DNA of 64,000 nt from Planctomycetota bacterium (GTDB lineage Bacteria > Planctomycetota > Phycisphaerae > Phycisphaerales > SM1A02), in assembly GCA_017859745.1 (NCBI GenBank), contig JAFMML010000004.1, positions 26,713 to 90,712 of the forward strand, in the 5' to 3' direction. Below the pieces are notes generated by a model. That model worked only from the letters and a program-made list of their open reading frames with translations. It did not search any database and was not told the DNA's origin. Shown here piece by piece: positions 26,058-35,011 of the stretch. Position 1 is the stretch's first letter. Every line of letters begins with the position of its first letter. The position numbers were made by a program, and so were the translations under genes.

Positions 26058-28337
26058 ATGCCTGCCGCCTGGACCGTGCCCCCGTGGACGACGATCGCGA
26101 TCGTCCTGCTCGCGGCGGCGTACCTGCGCGGACGCATCGGCCTGCCGGAGCGATTCTCGAGAGGACGAGCCGCATGCTTCCTGGCCGGCCTTGCCACGCT
26201 CTGGATCGCGCTGGCCTCGCCGGTCGACCTCTATGCGAACTACGCCCTCTGGCCGCACATGGTGCAGCACGTGCTGCTGTCGCTGGTCGCGGCGCCGCTC
26301 GTCGTGCTGGGCATGCCCGGAGTCCCGGTCTTTCGCGGGCTGCCTCGATCGTGGCAGCGGTTCGTCGGCCCGCTGCTGGCGGCGCGAGCGACTCGCCGCG
26401 CGTATCGCCTGCTCCTGCATCCGCTGACCGCGGGGATCCTCTTCTCGCTGGCGATGTGGATCTGGCACATCCCGGCGCTCTACGACCTCGCGGTCGCCGT
26501 TCCGTTCTGGCACGCCGTCGAGCACGCCTTCTTTCTCGGCACCGGGGTGCTCGTCTTCTGGAACGTCTTCGAGCCGTGGCCGTTCCGGTCGGCGTGGGGA
26601 CCGTTGCCGCGGGTGCTGCTGCTGTTGGCGATCGATCTGCAGAACACGGTCTTCTGCGGCATCCTCGCCTTCGCGGGCCGGCCGCTGTACGCCTCGTACG
26701 AGACCACGGCGCCGATGCTCGGCGTCTCGCCGATCGCCGATCAGGAGATCGCCGCGGGACTGATGTGGGTCGCGAGCCAGGCGGTGATGCTGCCGATCGC
26801 GGGATGGCTCGTCGCCCGCAGCGTGCGGACATCGAATCGACGGTCGCCGCTGGCCCTGCCGAGCGGTGCGGGCGGTGTCCCGACGCCTTCGTCGGCATCG
26901 TCGGCCACCTCGCCCCCGGCACGACGCCGTCCGCGGCCGACGCTTGCGAGGGCGGTGCTCGGACCGGCCCTGAAGCATCGCGCGGTCCGCGACGGCGTGC
27001 GCTGGATCGCGTTCGCGCTTCTCGTCGCGGTCTGCCTCGACGGCTGGCTGGGCCCGCAGGAGGCGCCCGCGAACCTCGCGGGCACCCTGCCGTGGACCCA
27101 CGGCCGCGGCGTGGTGGTCCTCGGCATCCTGCTCGTGGGCAACCTCGCCTGCATGGGCTGTCCGTTCATGGCGCCGCGCGGCCTGCTGCGACGGTTCGTG
27201 CGCCCGACCCGTCCGTTTCCGAAGGCCTTGCGATCGAAGTGGCTCGCGGTCGGTCTCGTGGCGATCTGGCTCGCCTGCTACGAGGCGTTCGACCTCTGGG
27301 CGAGTCCGATGGCGACCGCGTGGATCCTCGCGGGCTATGTCGCGGCGTTGATCGCCGTCGACGCGTTCTTCTCGGGAGCGTCGTTCTGCAAGCACGTCTG
27401 TCCGCTCGGGCAGTTGCACGGCGCGATCGCCGAGGCCGCCCCGGTCGAGGTCGGCGTGCGCGACGCCGAGATCTGCGAGCGTTGCACGACCATGGAGTGC
27501 ATTCGAGGAGCGCCGGTCGTCGCGCCGGCGCCCGCGGCGACGCTCGCGCTGCCGGTGCTCGCGACGCCTCGGTCGGCAACGAGGATCCCCGGCTGCGAGA
27601 TGCACCTCGCCCAGCCGCGCAAGCGTGGCAACCTCGACTGCACCTTCTGCATGGACTGCGCCCACGCCTGCCCGCACGACAACGTGGACCTCGTCGATCG
27701 TCGCACCGTCGAGGATCTCGCCGACGATCCGCAGCGATCGGGCGTGGGCCGGATCTCCCGGCGCCTCGATCTGGCGATGCTTGCGGCGGTGCTGGTCTTC
27801 GGCGCCTTCGCGAACGCCCTCGGCATGACCGAGCCGCTCGTCGAGGCGATGCGGCGGTTCTCGGCGTCGATCGGTCTGCCGGACGACCGGGTGGTCGCCT
27901 TCGTCGGCACGCTCGCGTTCGCCCTGCTCGTTCCGGCGGTGATCGGCGTCGTCGCCGCAGGCGGCTCGCGAGAACGGTTCTGCCGCGGCATGCGCGGTCT
28001 TCTGCCGCTTGGGGCCTCGATGTGGGCGGTGCACTTCGGCTTCCACCTCGTGACCGGCTTTTCGGCGGGCTGGGCGAGCCTGCAGCGGGCCGCAGGCGAC
28101 GTCGGCCTCGATCTGGGGACGCCGCAGTGGGCGCTCGCCTGCTGCGCGAACGTGCCGCCCTGGCTCGTGCCCGCGGAACTGCTCGCGTTGCAGGTCGGTG
28201 TGCTCGTCTCCGCGGCCGCGCTGGTCCGAAGTCTCGGCCGCCGCGCGTGGCCGTGGATCGCGATCGCGGCGGCACTCTGCATGCTCGGCTTCTGGATCGT
28301 GCAGGTGCCGATGGACATGCGTGGGACGGTGGCATGA
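26058..28337 (+). CDS. CtaG-type assembly factor fused to NapH/CcoG-like 4Fe-4S membrane protein
   Basis: 759 residues. Residues 1-260 are a Caa3_CtaG domain (copper delivery to the oxidase): WPHMVQHVLLSLVAAPLVVLG, SLAMWIWHIPALYDLA and FWHAVEHAFFLGTGVLVFW hold the conserved His residues. A Pro/Ser/Arg-rich linker (about 265-305) leads to a second multi-helix part with ACMGCPFMAPRG, SFCKHVCPLGQLHGA, CERCTTMECIRG and CTFCMDCAHACPHDN (about 527), i.e. ligands for two [4Fe-4S] clusters as in NapH/CcoG/RdxA proteins, then further helices. The ATG lies 67 bases after the cytochrome b-c stop. CcoG-like proteins reduce copper for oxidase assembly, so the fusion is functionally sensible. Confidence 0.88.
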   Translation: MPAAWTVPPWTTIAIVLLAAAYLRGRIGLPERFSRGRAACFLAGLATLWIALASPVDLYANYALWPHMVQHVLLSLVAAPLVVLGMPGVPVFRGLPRSWQRFVGPLLAARATRRAYRLLLHPLTAGILFSLAMWIWHIPALYDLAVAVPFWHAVEHAFFLGTGVLVFWNVFEPWPFRSAWGPLPRVLLLLAIDLQNTVFCGILAFAGRPLYASYETTAPMLGVSPIADQEIAAGLMWVASQAVMLPIAGWLVARSVRTSNRRSPLALPSGAGGVPTPSSASSATSPPARRRPRPTLARAVLGPALKHRAVRDGVRWIAFALLVAVCLDGWLGPQEAPANLAGTLPWTHGRGVVVLGILLVGNLACMGCPFMAPRGLLRRFVRPTRPFPKALRSKWLAVGLVAIWLACYEAFDLWASPMATAWILAGYVAALIAVDAFFSGASFCKHVCPLGQLHGAIAEAAPVEVGVRDAEICERCTTMECIRGAPVVAPAPAATLALPVLATPRSATRIPGCEMHLAQPRKRGNLDCTFCMDCAHACPHDNVDLVDRRTVEDLADDPQRSGVGRISRRLDLAMLAAVLVFGAFANALGMTEPLVEAMRRFSASIGLPDDRVVAFVGTLAFALLVPAVIGVVAAGGSRERFCRGMRGLLPLGASMWAVHFGFHLVTGFSAGWASLQRAAGDVGLDLGTPQWALACCANVPPWLVPAELLALQVGVLVSAAALVRSLGRRAWPWIAIAAALCMLGFWIVQVPMDMRGTVA

Positions 28338-28834
28338 GGCGGCGGCGCACGCATCGTTCGCTCGGCCCTGCGGCGGTGCTCGTCGCACTCGTCACGGCGA
28401 CGCCCGTGGCCAACGGCGACGGCGGCGCCCTCGTCGCACGAGGCGAACTGGACAACGGCGAACCCGCAGCGGTCTTCGTCTCGCCGGTCCCGCCGCGGGT
28501 GGGGCTCGTCGCGATCGAGGCGGCGTCGGCATCGTGGCGGGCGACGCCCCCACGCATCCTCCTCGAGCGGAACGGATTGGTGCTCGGCGGCGCCTCCGCA
28601 CCGTCGCCGTCCGATCCGCTTGCGGCCTTCATCGAGATCGAGGTGCCCGCCGAGGGCATGTGGCGCCTCGTCGTCGAGAGCGATGCGGGACGTCTCGAAG
28701 CCGACGTGCCGATCGCGGCCCAACCTCCACCCTGGCGGAGTCGCCTGCCATGGATGCTGGCGTGGATCCCGGCGACGCTGTTGCTGTGGGCTCGCGCTCG
28801 CCTGGTGCGAGGCCGGAACGCCCTCTCCGCATGA
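28334..28834 (+). CDS. Exported YtkA-like membrane-anchored protein
   Basis: 166 residues. Signal peptide (GPAAVLVALVTATPVANG), then a beta-type domain starting AVFVSPVPPRVGLVAIEAAS, reminiscent of YtkA/FixH-like domains in oxidase operons, and a C-terminal membrane helix (PWMLAWIPATLLLWARARL). Its ATG overlaps the preceding TGA (ATGA). Its place at the end of the respiratory operon suggests an assembly or copper-handling role; this is inference. Last gene of the operon. Confidence 0.7.
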   Translation: MRRRRTHRSLGPAAVLVALVTATPVANGDGGALVARGELDNGEPAAVFVSPVPPRVGLVAIEAASASWRATPPRILLERNGLVLGGASAPSPSDPLAAFIEIEVPAEGMWRLVVESDAGRLEADVPIAAQPPPWRSRLPWMLAWIPATLLLWARARLVRGRNALSA

Positions 28835-28865
28835 CGCCTCGGGCCTCGAGGGACGGCCGACGGCC

Positions 28866-30194
28866 TCAATCGTGCCGGAGGGCCTCGATCGGATCCTTGC
28901 GGCTCGCGACCATCGCCGGATAGATCCCGAACACGAGACCGACGCCTGCGGCGACGAGGAAGCTGACGGCGATCGACCACAGCGTCACCTGCGGCTCGAG
29001 GGTGAAGTTGCCGTTCGAGACCCCCTCGAAGATCGGCAGGCTCATGAGCCACGGGACGATCGTCCGCAGGCCGAGCGCCGTACCGATGCCGATGCCGATG
29101 CCGAGCAGCCCGCCGACCGTCGAAAGGGTCCCCGTCTCGACGAGGAACTGGCTCACGATGTGCTTCCGCGTCGCGCCGAGGGCGCGGCGGATCCCGATCT
29201 CGCGGGTCCGCTCGGTGATCGATGCGAGCATGATGTTCATGATGCCGATGCCGCCGACGAGGAGGCTGATCGCGGCGATCGCGACCAGCATGATGTTCCA
29301 GACCAGCAGCGCCTTCTTCGCGTTCTCCAGAAGCTCCCACGGCACGATCAGCTGCACGTCGTTCATGTCGGGATGGCCGGTCTCGACCAGGCGCTCGATC
29401 CGCTCGGCCATCGGGATCACGCTCTCGGTGTCGGGCGCCGACAGATAGACCTCGTAGAGCTCGACCTGCTCGCCGGAGAACGATCCGCTCTCCCGGCGCA
29501 CCACGATGTCGCCGAACCGGCGCTGCGCCGTGGTCAGCGGAATGTGCACGTCCTTGTTGAGATCGCGGTTGACCAGGGCCGAACCGGCGCCGCCTGCGAA
29601 GCCGATCGGCTCGAGGACGCCGACCACGCGGAAGATCTCCTCGTCGATGCGGAAGTCCTTGCCGAGCGGATCCTCGAGGGGGAAGAACTGGGCGGCCACG
29701 GCCGATCCAATGACCGCCACCGGAGCGCCGCTGACGATGTCCTCCTGCGTGAGATAGCGGCTTCGCGGCGCGAGTCGGAGGTTGGCGGCCTGTTGAAGCG
29801 CCGGCACCGTGCCGAAGGCCTGGCTCACCGTCCGAGACGCCCCGCGGCGAAGTTCGGATCCGACGCTCTTCAGAGGCACCACCTGATCCGCGTCGCCGAT
29901 CCACCTCTCGAGGCGGCGGAGGTCCTGGTAGCGAAGGCCGTAGCTGACCACGAAGGACTGCACGCTGGACGCGCTGCCGGTCGCCGGAGGCTTGCTCGAA
30001 CGCACGATGATGTTGGTCGCGCCGAGGGACTCGATGTCCCGAAGCGCCGCCCGCTTGTTGCCCTCGCCGATCGCCACCACCACGATCACCGCGGCGACGC
30101 CGAGGATGATGCCGAGGCTCGTCAGGACCGAACGCAGCTTGTGCAGCGCGAGGTTGGCAAGGCCGAGGCGGAGCGTTTCAAGGAGAAAGGACAT
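28866..30194 (-). CDS. MacB/FtsX-type ABC transporter permease
   Basis: 442 residues, four membrane helices. N-terminal ALHKLRSVLTSLGIILGVAAVI is followed by a large periplasmic MacB_PCD domain (about 45-285), then three C-terminal helices with the FtsX signature GGIGIMNIMLASITERTREIGIRRALGA and IAVSFLVAAGVGLVFGIYPA...DPIEALRHD, the usual C-terminus. Such permeases act with an ABC ATPase and often a membrane-fusion protein, but neither is adjacent here, so the partners must be encoded elsewhere. Divergent from the small gene at 30245. Confidence 0.93.
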   Translation of the reverse strand: MSFLLETLRLGLANLALHKLRSVLTSLGIILGVAAVIVVVAIGEGNKRAALRDIESLGATNIIVRSSKPPATGSASSVQSFVVSYGLRYQDLRRLERWIGDADQVVPLKSVGSELRRGASRTVSQAFGTVPALQQAANLRLAPRSRYLTQEDIVSGAPVAVIGSAVAAQFFPLEDPLGKDFRIDEEIFRVVGVLEPIGFAGGAGSALVNRDLNKDVHIPLTTAQRRFGDIVVRRESGSFSGEQVELYEVYLSAPDTESVIPMAERIERLVETGHPDMNDVQLIVPWELLENAKKALLVWNIMLVAIAAISLLVGGIGIMNIMLASITERTREIGIRRALGATRKHIVSQFLVETGTLSTVGGLLGIGIGIGTALGLRTIVPWLMSLPIFEGVSNGNFTLEPQVTLWSIAVSFLVAAGVGLVFGIYPAMVASRKDPIEALRHD

Positions 30195-30244
30195 GGCGTC
30201 GATGGTGGGCGGCGGCGCAGCCGCTCATGCTATCGTCGCGTTCG

Positions 30245-30541
30245 ATGGACGCGGACCACTCGATTCTCTCGCAGCGCGACTCCGACGGATGCTGGCTCTT
30301 CGAGATCGAGGCGGCCGCCGAGGACGGGACGCCCCCGCGACGACACGTCCTTCGGCTGGCCTGGCCGGACTACGACCTGCTGTCGCCGGGCGGCGACGTC
30401 CCGCCGGAGCGGGTCGCGGCCGTGGTCTTCGCGTTCATGCGGGACCATCCGGAGTTCGCTCCGCTGCCCGAGCGTCTGGACGCGTCCTGGGCCAGGCGTC
30501 GGATCGCCGGAGCCGACCGCCTGATCGCGGCCCGCCTCTAG
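30245..30541 (+). CDS. Small hypothetical protein
   Basis: 98 residues, mostly acidic and soluble, no recognised domain. Contains HVLRLAWPDYDLLSPGG and VAAVVFAFMRDHPEF, suggesting a mixed alpha/beta mini-domain. ATG 30245 lies 50 bases from the divergent MacB permease start. The stop is followed by a stem-loop shared with the convergent protease gene. Confidence 0.55.
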   Translation: MDADHSILSQRDSDGCWLFEIEAAAEDGTPPRRHVLRLAWPDYDLLSPGGDVPPERVAAVVFAFMRDHPEFAPLPERLDASWARRRIAGADRLIAARL

Positions 30542-30625
30542 GCCCACCGGACAGCTCTTGAGCAGGGCCAGGTCGCCTGGCAAGGGAGCGCCGCCGTTGG
30601 AGTCCGGCTCCGCTCGACGGACCGG

Positions 30626-30654
30626 ATCGGGTCGGAACGACGCCGCGACCCGAT
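30626..30654. terminator. Stem-loop between convergent genes
   Basis: Perfect 9-bp stem ATCGGGTCG / CGACCCGAT with an 11-base loop, between the stops of the 98-residue gene and the metalloprotease gene. No long T-run follows on either strand, so it could be a weak bidirectional terminator or an mRNA 3' end structure. Confidence 0.45.
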
Positions 30655-30689
30655 GTCGCCCCCCCTTGCTTGAAGGCGTTTGGTGGGCG

Positions 30690-32609
30690 CTAGGGACACT
30701 CGCCCCACAGCGTCAGCAGGACGGCGAGATCGCCTCCATCGACGAGTCCGTTGTCGTCGATGTCCGCGAATCCGCCGCCTGCACCCCACTGCCCGAAGAG
30801 CAGGGTCAGATCGGCTCCTCCGACCTGCTGATCTCCGTTGAAGTCGCCCGTGCAGGTCTCGAGGCAGTCCGAGGTGCCGTTTCCGTCGGCATCGGTGTCG
30901 GGAACACCGCAACCGCAGTCCCCCGGCTCGATCTTCCCGGGGTCTTCGGAGCACTCGTCGCAGCCGTCGCCGAATCCGTCGCCGTCGCTGTCCACGGTGC
31001 CGCACGACGCATCCGCCTGATAGCGGATCGTGAACGTCATCTCGCTCGCTTCGCAGACCGGATCGACCGGACTGGTGGCGGTGATGCGAACCACCTCGCC
31101 GTCGGATCCACCACCGGAGATCGCGGCGTTGAAGACGCCGTCGGCGAAGACGGAATCCTCGCCCTCCGGTCGGCACTCCTCGCCGTGGCCGCCGAACACG
31201 ATGCCAAGCAGCCGCTCGTTGACGCGAAACGCGAACAGTTCGCTCGATCCGTCGTGGTCGGAGACCGCGGCCACCGAGAGGATCGCCGATGAACCGGGCG
31301 AGACCGGAGGCAGCGGCGGCAACTCGATCTCGACCGACTGGCCGTCGACGGGAGGAACGAACACCGGCGACTCGAACTGGACCTCGCCATCGCCGGATGG
31401 AATCGAGCATCGGTAGTTCGACATGACCACCGCGGTCTCGTCGATGGTGCGCCCGTTGTCGGCGGAGGCGGTCCCGGTGGGTTGGCCGTCGTGGATCACG
31501 TCGGGGCTCGAGAGGCGAGGCCAACGGGTGCCCGGCGAGTAGGCCAGGACCGTTCGCCACTGCCCACCGCTGTCGCCGAAGAACCGCCGGCCGACCGAGT
31601 AGGAGAACACCCCGCCACTGTTGCAGCCGCCGCCGTCGCCGGGGGCGTGGCAGCATCCCTGGTTGTGGCCGATCTCGTGCGTGAAGGTGAGATTCCCGAC
31701 CGCGCAGTCCCACACCACCACCGAGAATCCCCACGACGGCGAGTCGGTCCCGAGCAGGTAGGCGACGCCGCAGTAGGAGGGATGTTCGCCGGTGATCAAT
31801 GTGACCAGATCCGCGCCGAGCGCATCCCGCTCCGCGTGCACGCCGTCGAGAACTCCGTCGTTGGTCGCCCGAAGCGCCTGAAGGGTGCCGCTCTGCGCAT
31901 CGCCGTCGAAGGGCTCGCTGACGCTCATGTCGACCGCACGCATGCGGGTGCCGACGCCGCTGAGAGCGTAGACATGGTTGCTCATGGCCACGGAAGCCTC
32001 CGCGATCGCCCGAATCGCCGACGGTCCCCCGGCCTGCACCTGGGCGGTGGGGGTCCACTTGATCAGCACATCGAGCGTGCTTCCGTCGTCGCAGCCCCCC
32101 GCGAGTCCGCCCTCGGCGTGCGAAGGGAGGTCGATGGAGATGGCACCGAGGCATGGGGGGAATGCGCCGGGTCGCCGCAGGATGCGGACCCGGCCGTCGC
32201 CGAGCGGGATCGCCTGCACCACGGCTCCGTCACCGGGGTCGTAGGCGATCATCGATCCTGCGCTCGTGCCGATCTCGAGCAGCCATCCGCGAACGTCTCC
32301 GGAGTCGTCGAGCACCCGACCCTCCCAGACCCGTTCGCTTCGCGCAGACTCGATCGCCTCGACCTCGCCGGCGCTTCCGAGGCGAAACCTCCGAGACGCC
32401 GGAACTCCGGACCGCGAGTCGTCGTCGTCCAGGAAGAGACTCGAGGCCTCGACGAGTTCGTCGAGCGAGGCATCCGAGACCGGCGGCGGCGAGATCGCCA
32501 TGCGTCCGTGGGGCGGTGCGGCCTCGGACGCCGAGGCGACGACCAGCGTGCCGAACAGAAGCAGCAGACGGACACAGACCGGATGGAGAACTCGGGCGGA
32601 GGGTGGCAT
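30690..32609 (-). CDS. Secreted metzincin-type zinc metalloprotease with dockerin-like C-terminus
   Basis: 639 residues. Signal peptide (VRLLLLFGTLVVASASEA) and a propeptide-like region (to about 165) precede a reprolysin-like catalytic domain: FTHEIGHNQGCCHAPGD (about 310) is the HExxHxxGxxH zinc site. The Met-turn position reads TVLAYSPGTRWPRLSSPD, with Leu where Met is usual; the rest matches the GTR.P.FS.PD pattern of the family. C-terminal parts are a beta domain, a DSDGDGFGDGCDEC calcium-type repeat and a terminal dockerin-like pair (DFNGDQQVGGADLTLLFGQWG; DIDDNGLVDGGDLAVLLTLWG) ending ECP, the Phycisphaerae style. Exported protein degradation is inferred. Confidence 0.88.
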   Translation of the reverse strand: MPPSARVLHPVCVRLLLLFGTLVVASASEAAPPHGRMAISPPPVSDASLDELVEASSLFLDDDDSRSGVPASRRFRLGSAGEVEAIESARSERVWEGRVLDDSGDVRGWLLEIGTSAGSMIAYDPGDGAVVQAIPLGDGRVRILRRPGAFPPCLGAISIDLPSHAEGGLAGGCDDGSTLDVLIKWTPTAQVQAGGPSAIRAIAEASVAMSNHVYALSGVGTRMRAVDMSVSEPFDGDAQSGTLQALRATNDGVLDGVHAERDALGADLVTLITGEHPSYCGVAYLLGTDSPSWGFSVVVWDCAVGNLTFTHEIGHNQGCCHAPGDGGGCNSGGVFSYSVGRRFFGDSGGQWRTVLAYSPGTRWPRLSSPDVIHDGQPTGTASADNGRTIDETAVVMSNYRCSIPSGDGEVQFESPVFVPPVDGQSVEIELPPLPPVSPGSSAILSVAAVSDHDGSSELFAFRVNERLLGIVFGGHGEECRPEGEDSVFADGVFNAAISGGGSDGEVVRITATSPVDPVCEASEMTFTIRYQADASCGTVDSDGDGFGDGCDECSEDPGKIEPGDCGCGVPDTDADGNGTSDCLETCTGDFNGDQQVGGADLTLLFGQWGAGGGFADIDDNGLVDGGDLAVLLTLWGECP

Positions 32610-32644
32610 CGTCGGGAGGTTTTCGGGGGCTTGTCGGGGATGAG

Positions 32645-32670
32645 GACGGAGGAGGAAGACGGAGGAGGAG
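32645..32670. repeat. 13-base purine direct repeat, two copies
   Basis: gacggaggaggaa followed directly by gacggaggaggag, 36 bases upstream of the protease start codon on the minus strand. On that strand it is pyrimidine-rich (tcctcctccgtc), so it is not a Shine-Dalgarno sequence. Confidence 0.7.
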
Positions 32671-32839
32671 GCGGACCGGGGACTTCCAGCATCGCACCCT
32701 TCCTCCATGAAGCAACCGGAATGGAGCAAGACGGACTCGATCCGCCTGCACGTCCGCACGCGACGAGCGGGGTCGCCACCGAAGTCCGCAGGCCGGTCGC
32801 GGGCGTCTGGGACGTCGAGGCGGATCGGACCGATGCGAT

Positions 32840-32872
32840 CGACCTTCGATCGACCTGCGAGCGACCTTCGAG
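32840..32872. repeat. 11-base tandem array, 3 units
   Basis: cgaccttcgat, cgacctgcgag, cgaccttcgag; mismatches only at two positions. Begins 60 bases downstream of the histidine kinase stop on the minus strand. Confidence 0.8.
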
Positions 32873-32932
32873 CGCATCTCCCGACGCAGGTTCCCGGTCG
32901 ATCGAGGCGCCGGTCCGTCGCGAGGAGTCTTC

Positions 32933-34498
32933 TCAGCCGGGCATCAACCCCGCGGTGCCCTGCCCGGAGAACTGCAACGGCAACTCCACCGCGAAGGTTG
33001 CGCCTCGGCCCGGTTCGGAGACCAGCGACACCGAGGCACCGAGCAGGCCGGCGAGTTCTCGACAGATCGCGAGGCCCAGACCGGTGCCGCCGTGGTCGCG
33101 GGTGTGACTGGCATCGACCTGTCGAAACTTCTCGAAGATCCGATCCTGCATGTCGTAGGGAACTCCCGGCCCCTCGTCGCGCACCGAGAGGCGCACGCCT
33201 GGGGTGCGATCGGCCCGGGTGAACCGCTCGGCCGACAACGTCACCGTGCCGCCCTCCGGCGAGAACTTCACCGCGTTGGACAGGAAGTTGAAGAGGATCT
33301 GCTGCAGCTTGCCGGCGTCGGACTCGACCTGCGGCAGTTCTGCGGCGACGCGAGTCTCGAGACGCACCGATCGGGCGTCCGCCTGCGGCGTCATGATCGT
33401 CTCGAGACCCTCGATGAGGTCGGAGACGCTCACCGGCGCGATCGAGAGCTCGACCCGGCCCGCCTCGATCTTCGCCATCGCGAGCAGCTCCTCGATCATC
33501 CCGAGCAGGCGTCGACCGCTCTCGACGATGTTGGCGAGGTATCGAAGCCGCTTGGGATCGGGGGCGGTCTCGGTCTTCGCGATCTCGTCGAGCAACTCCG
33601 CGAAGCCGAGGATCGAGTTGAGAGGCGTCTTCAGTTCGTGGCTGACGTTGGCGAGGAACTCGCTCTTCAGACGGTTGGACTCGTAGAGACCGATGTTCGC
33701 CTCGGAGAGCTCCCCCACCTTGAGGTCGAGCGAGCTGTTCATGGCCTCGAGGCGCTCGCGGGTCTCCTCGATCTCGTCGAGCATCGTGTCGAGACCGCGT
33801 CCGAGTTCCTCGAAGTCGTCGCCGGTGCGCACCGTCGAACGGGCCGAGGGATCGCCGCGACGCACCCGGTCGACGGTGTCCTGCAGTCGTCGGACCGGAG
33901 AGAGAATGAGCCGGGAGAGGATGGCGTGGAAGACCAGCACCGCGAGAAGGCCCGCGGCGAGCCCGCTGGCGACGATCCAGATCCGGTTGCGCAGAAGCTG
34001 CCCCGCCGCCGCGGGACTGGTGCGGTCGATCAGCAGCACCGCCTCGATCGGGTCCACGATGGAGGGCACCAGAAGTCGCGGCGTGAAGTCGATGAAGCCG
34101 GTGTCCTGCAGGCGGGCCAGATCGCTGGCGCGGATGGCACGCACGTACCGGTAGATCGTCCGCCCATCGACGTCGGTGGCGCGAAAGGAATCCACCGCGT
34201 CGGGGGTCCGTTCGAACCGCTGCAGGACCTGCTCGAGGAAGGGGTCGCCCTCGGCGGCCTGCCACGCGCGGCCGAGCGGCAGCAGCTCCATCGGAATGGC
34301 GAGGCCTTCGCTTCTGCCGAGGATGAAGCCGTTCTCGAGCCACGTCTCGGCCAGTTGTCGCGAGACCTCCAGCTGGTTCTCGACCACGAGGCGCTGGGTG
34401 CGGATCCACGGCACGCTGAGCGCGGCGGCGAGGATCAGCAGCACCGCGATCGAGAAGATCAGCTGGCACTTGTTCGCGAGAGACAGCCCGCGGTTCAT
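32933..34498 (-). CDS. Membrane sensor histidine kinase
   Basis: 521 residues. Two membrane helices (about 13-30 and 190-210) flank a periplasmic sensor domain. HAMP (about 210-262) contains SPVRRLQDTVDRVRRGDPSAR, then a short coiled coil. HisKA with phospho-acceptor His in FLANVSHELKTPLNSILGFAE (about 285), and HATPase_c with N box NFLSNAVKFSPEGG, G1 DEGPGVP, F box IFEKFRQVD and G2 GGTGLGLAIC. No response regulator is adjacent, so it is an orphan here. ATG 34498; the divergent zinc-ribbon gene starts 95 bases away. Confidence 0.95.
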   Translation of the reverse strand: MNRGLSLANKCQLIFSIAVLLILAAALSVPWIRTQRLVVENQLEVSRQLAETWLENGFILGRSEGLAIPMELLPLGRAWQAAEGDPFLEQVLQRFERTPDAVDSFRATDVDGRTIYRYVRAIRASDLARLQDTGFIDFTPRLLVPSIVDPIEAVLLIDRTSPAAAGQLLRNRIWIVASGLAAGLLAVLVFHAILSRLILSPVRRLQDTVDRVRRGDPSARSTVRTGDDFEELGRGLDTMLDEIEETRERLEAMNSSLDLKVGELSEANIGLYESNRLKSEFLANVSHELKTPLNSILGFAELLDEIAKTETAPDPKRLRYLANIVESGRRLLGMIEELLAMAKIEAGRVELSIAPVSVSDLIEGLETIMTPQADARSVRLETRVAAELPQVESDAGKLQQILFNFLSNAVKFSPEGGTVTLSAERFTRADRTPGVRLSVRDEGPGVPYDMQDRIFEKFRQVDASHTRDHGGTGLGLAICRELAGLLGASVSLVSEPGRGATFAVELPLQFSGQGTAGLMPG

Positions 34499-34592
34499 GA
34501 TCCGACTCCGTCGTGGGGCGCCCCCGTAGCATACGGACCCGACGGAAGATCCCCATCCGCGGCAACGTCGAACCCTCCACAGGACGCCAGGC

Positions 34593-34967
34593 GTGCGCAA
34601 GCCCGACACCGATCCCCTCGACGTGCGGATGACCGACGTCCTCTGCGACTACTGCCATCGCGAATGGACCGAGTCGGTCCCCATGATCGAGGGCCACCAT
34701 GGCGCCTGCGTCTGCGGACGCTGCCTGTCGGCCGCCTACGTCGCGGTCGTCCACGCCGGCGTCGACGACGGTGAAGGCGCATTCAAGTGCCGGATGTGCC
34801 TCGAGGACCGCAAGGACTCCTCCTGGGCCAGTCCGGTCGACGAGGAGGCGCTGATCTGCCTGCGGTGCATCAAGCTCGGAGCAAGAGCCCTCGAGAAGGA
34901 CGCCGAGAGCGGATGGACTCGGCCGGAGGCCGGCGATGCCGGTTCCGCACAGGAAGGCGCCTGCTAG
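34593..34967 (+). CDS. Small four-CxxC zinc-ribbon-like protein
   Basis: 124 residues. Four cysteine pairs: VLCDYCHREW, CVCGRCLS, KCRMCLED and ICLRCIK. The spacing suggests two treble-clef/ClpX-type zinc sites. It could bind nucleic acid or protein partners, but no specific function can be read. Start is a GTG at 34593-34595, the first usable codon before DVRMTDVLCDYC; an internal ATG exists at 34629. Cytosolic; the C-terminus is low-complexity (SGWTRPEAGDAGSAQ). Confidence 0.7.
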   Translation: MRKPDTDPLDVRMTDVLCDYCHREWTESVPMIEGHHGACVCGRCLSAAYVAVVHAGVDDGEGAFKCRMCLEDRKDSSWASPVDEEALICLRCIKLGARALEKDAESGWTRPEAGDAGSAQEGAC

Positions 34968-35011
34968 CATCCGAGCAGCTCAGACGAACGCCTCCCCAGT
35001 CGAGTCCGCAC

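Larger units (their letters stand above)
32610..32932. other. 323-base gene-free stretch with two short tandem repeats
   Basis: Lies between the histidine kinase stop and the protease start, both on the minus strand; it must hold the protease promoter. It has a 13-base purine repeat (32645-32670, two copies of gacggaggaggaa with one mismatch) near the protease and an 11-base array (32840-32872). No protein-like frame or RNA gene is evident. Confidence 0.65.
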
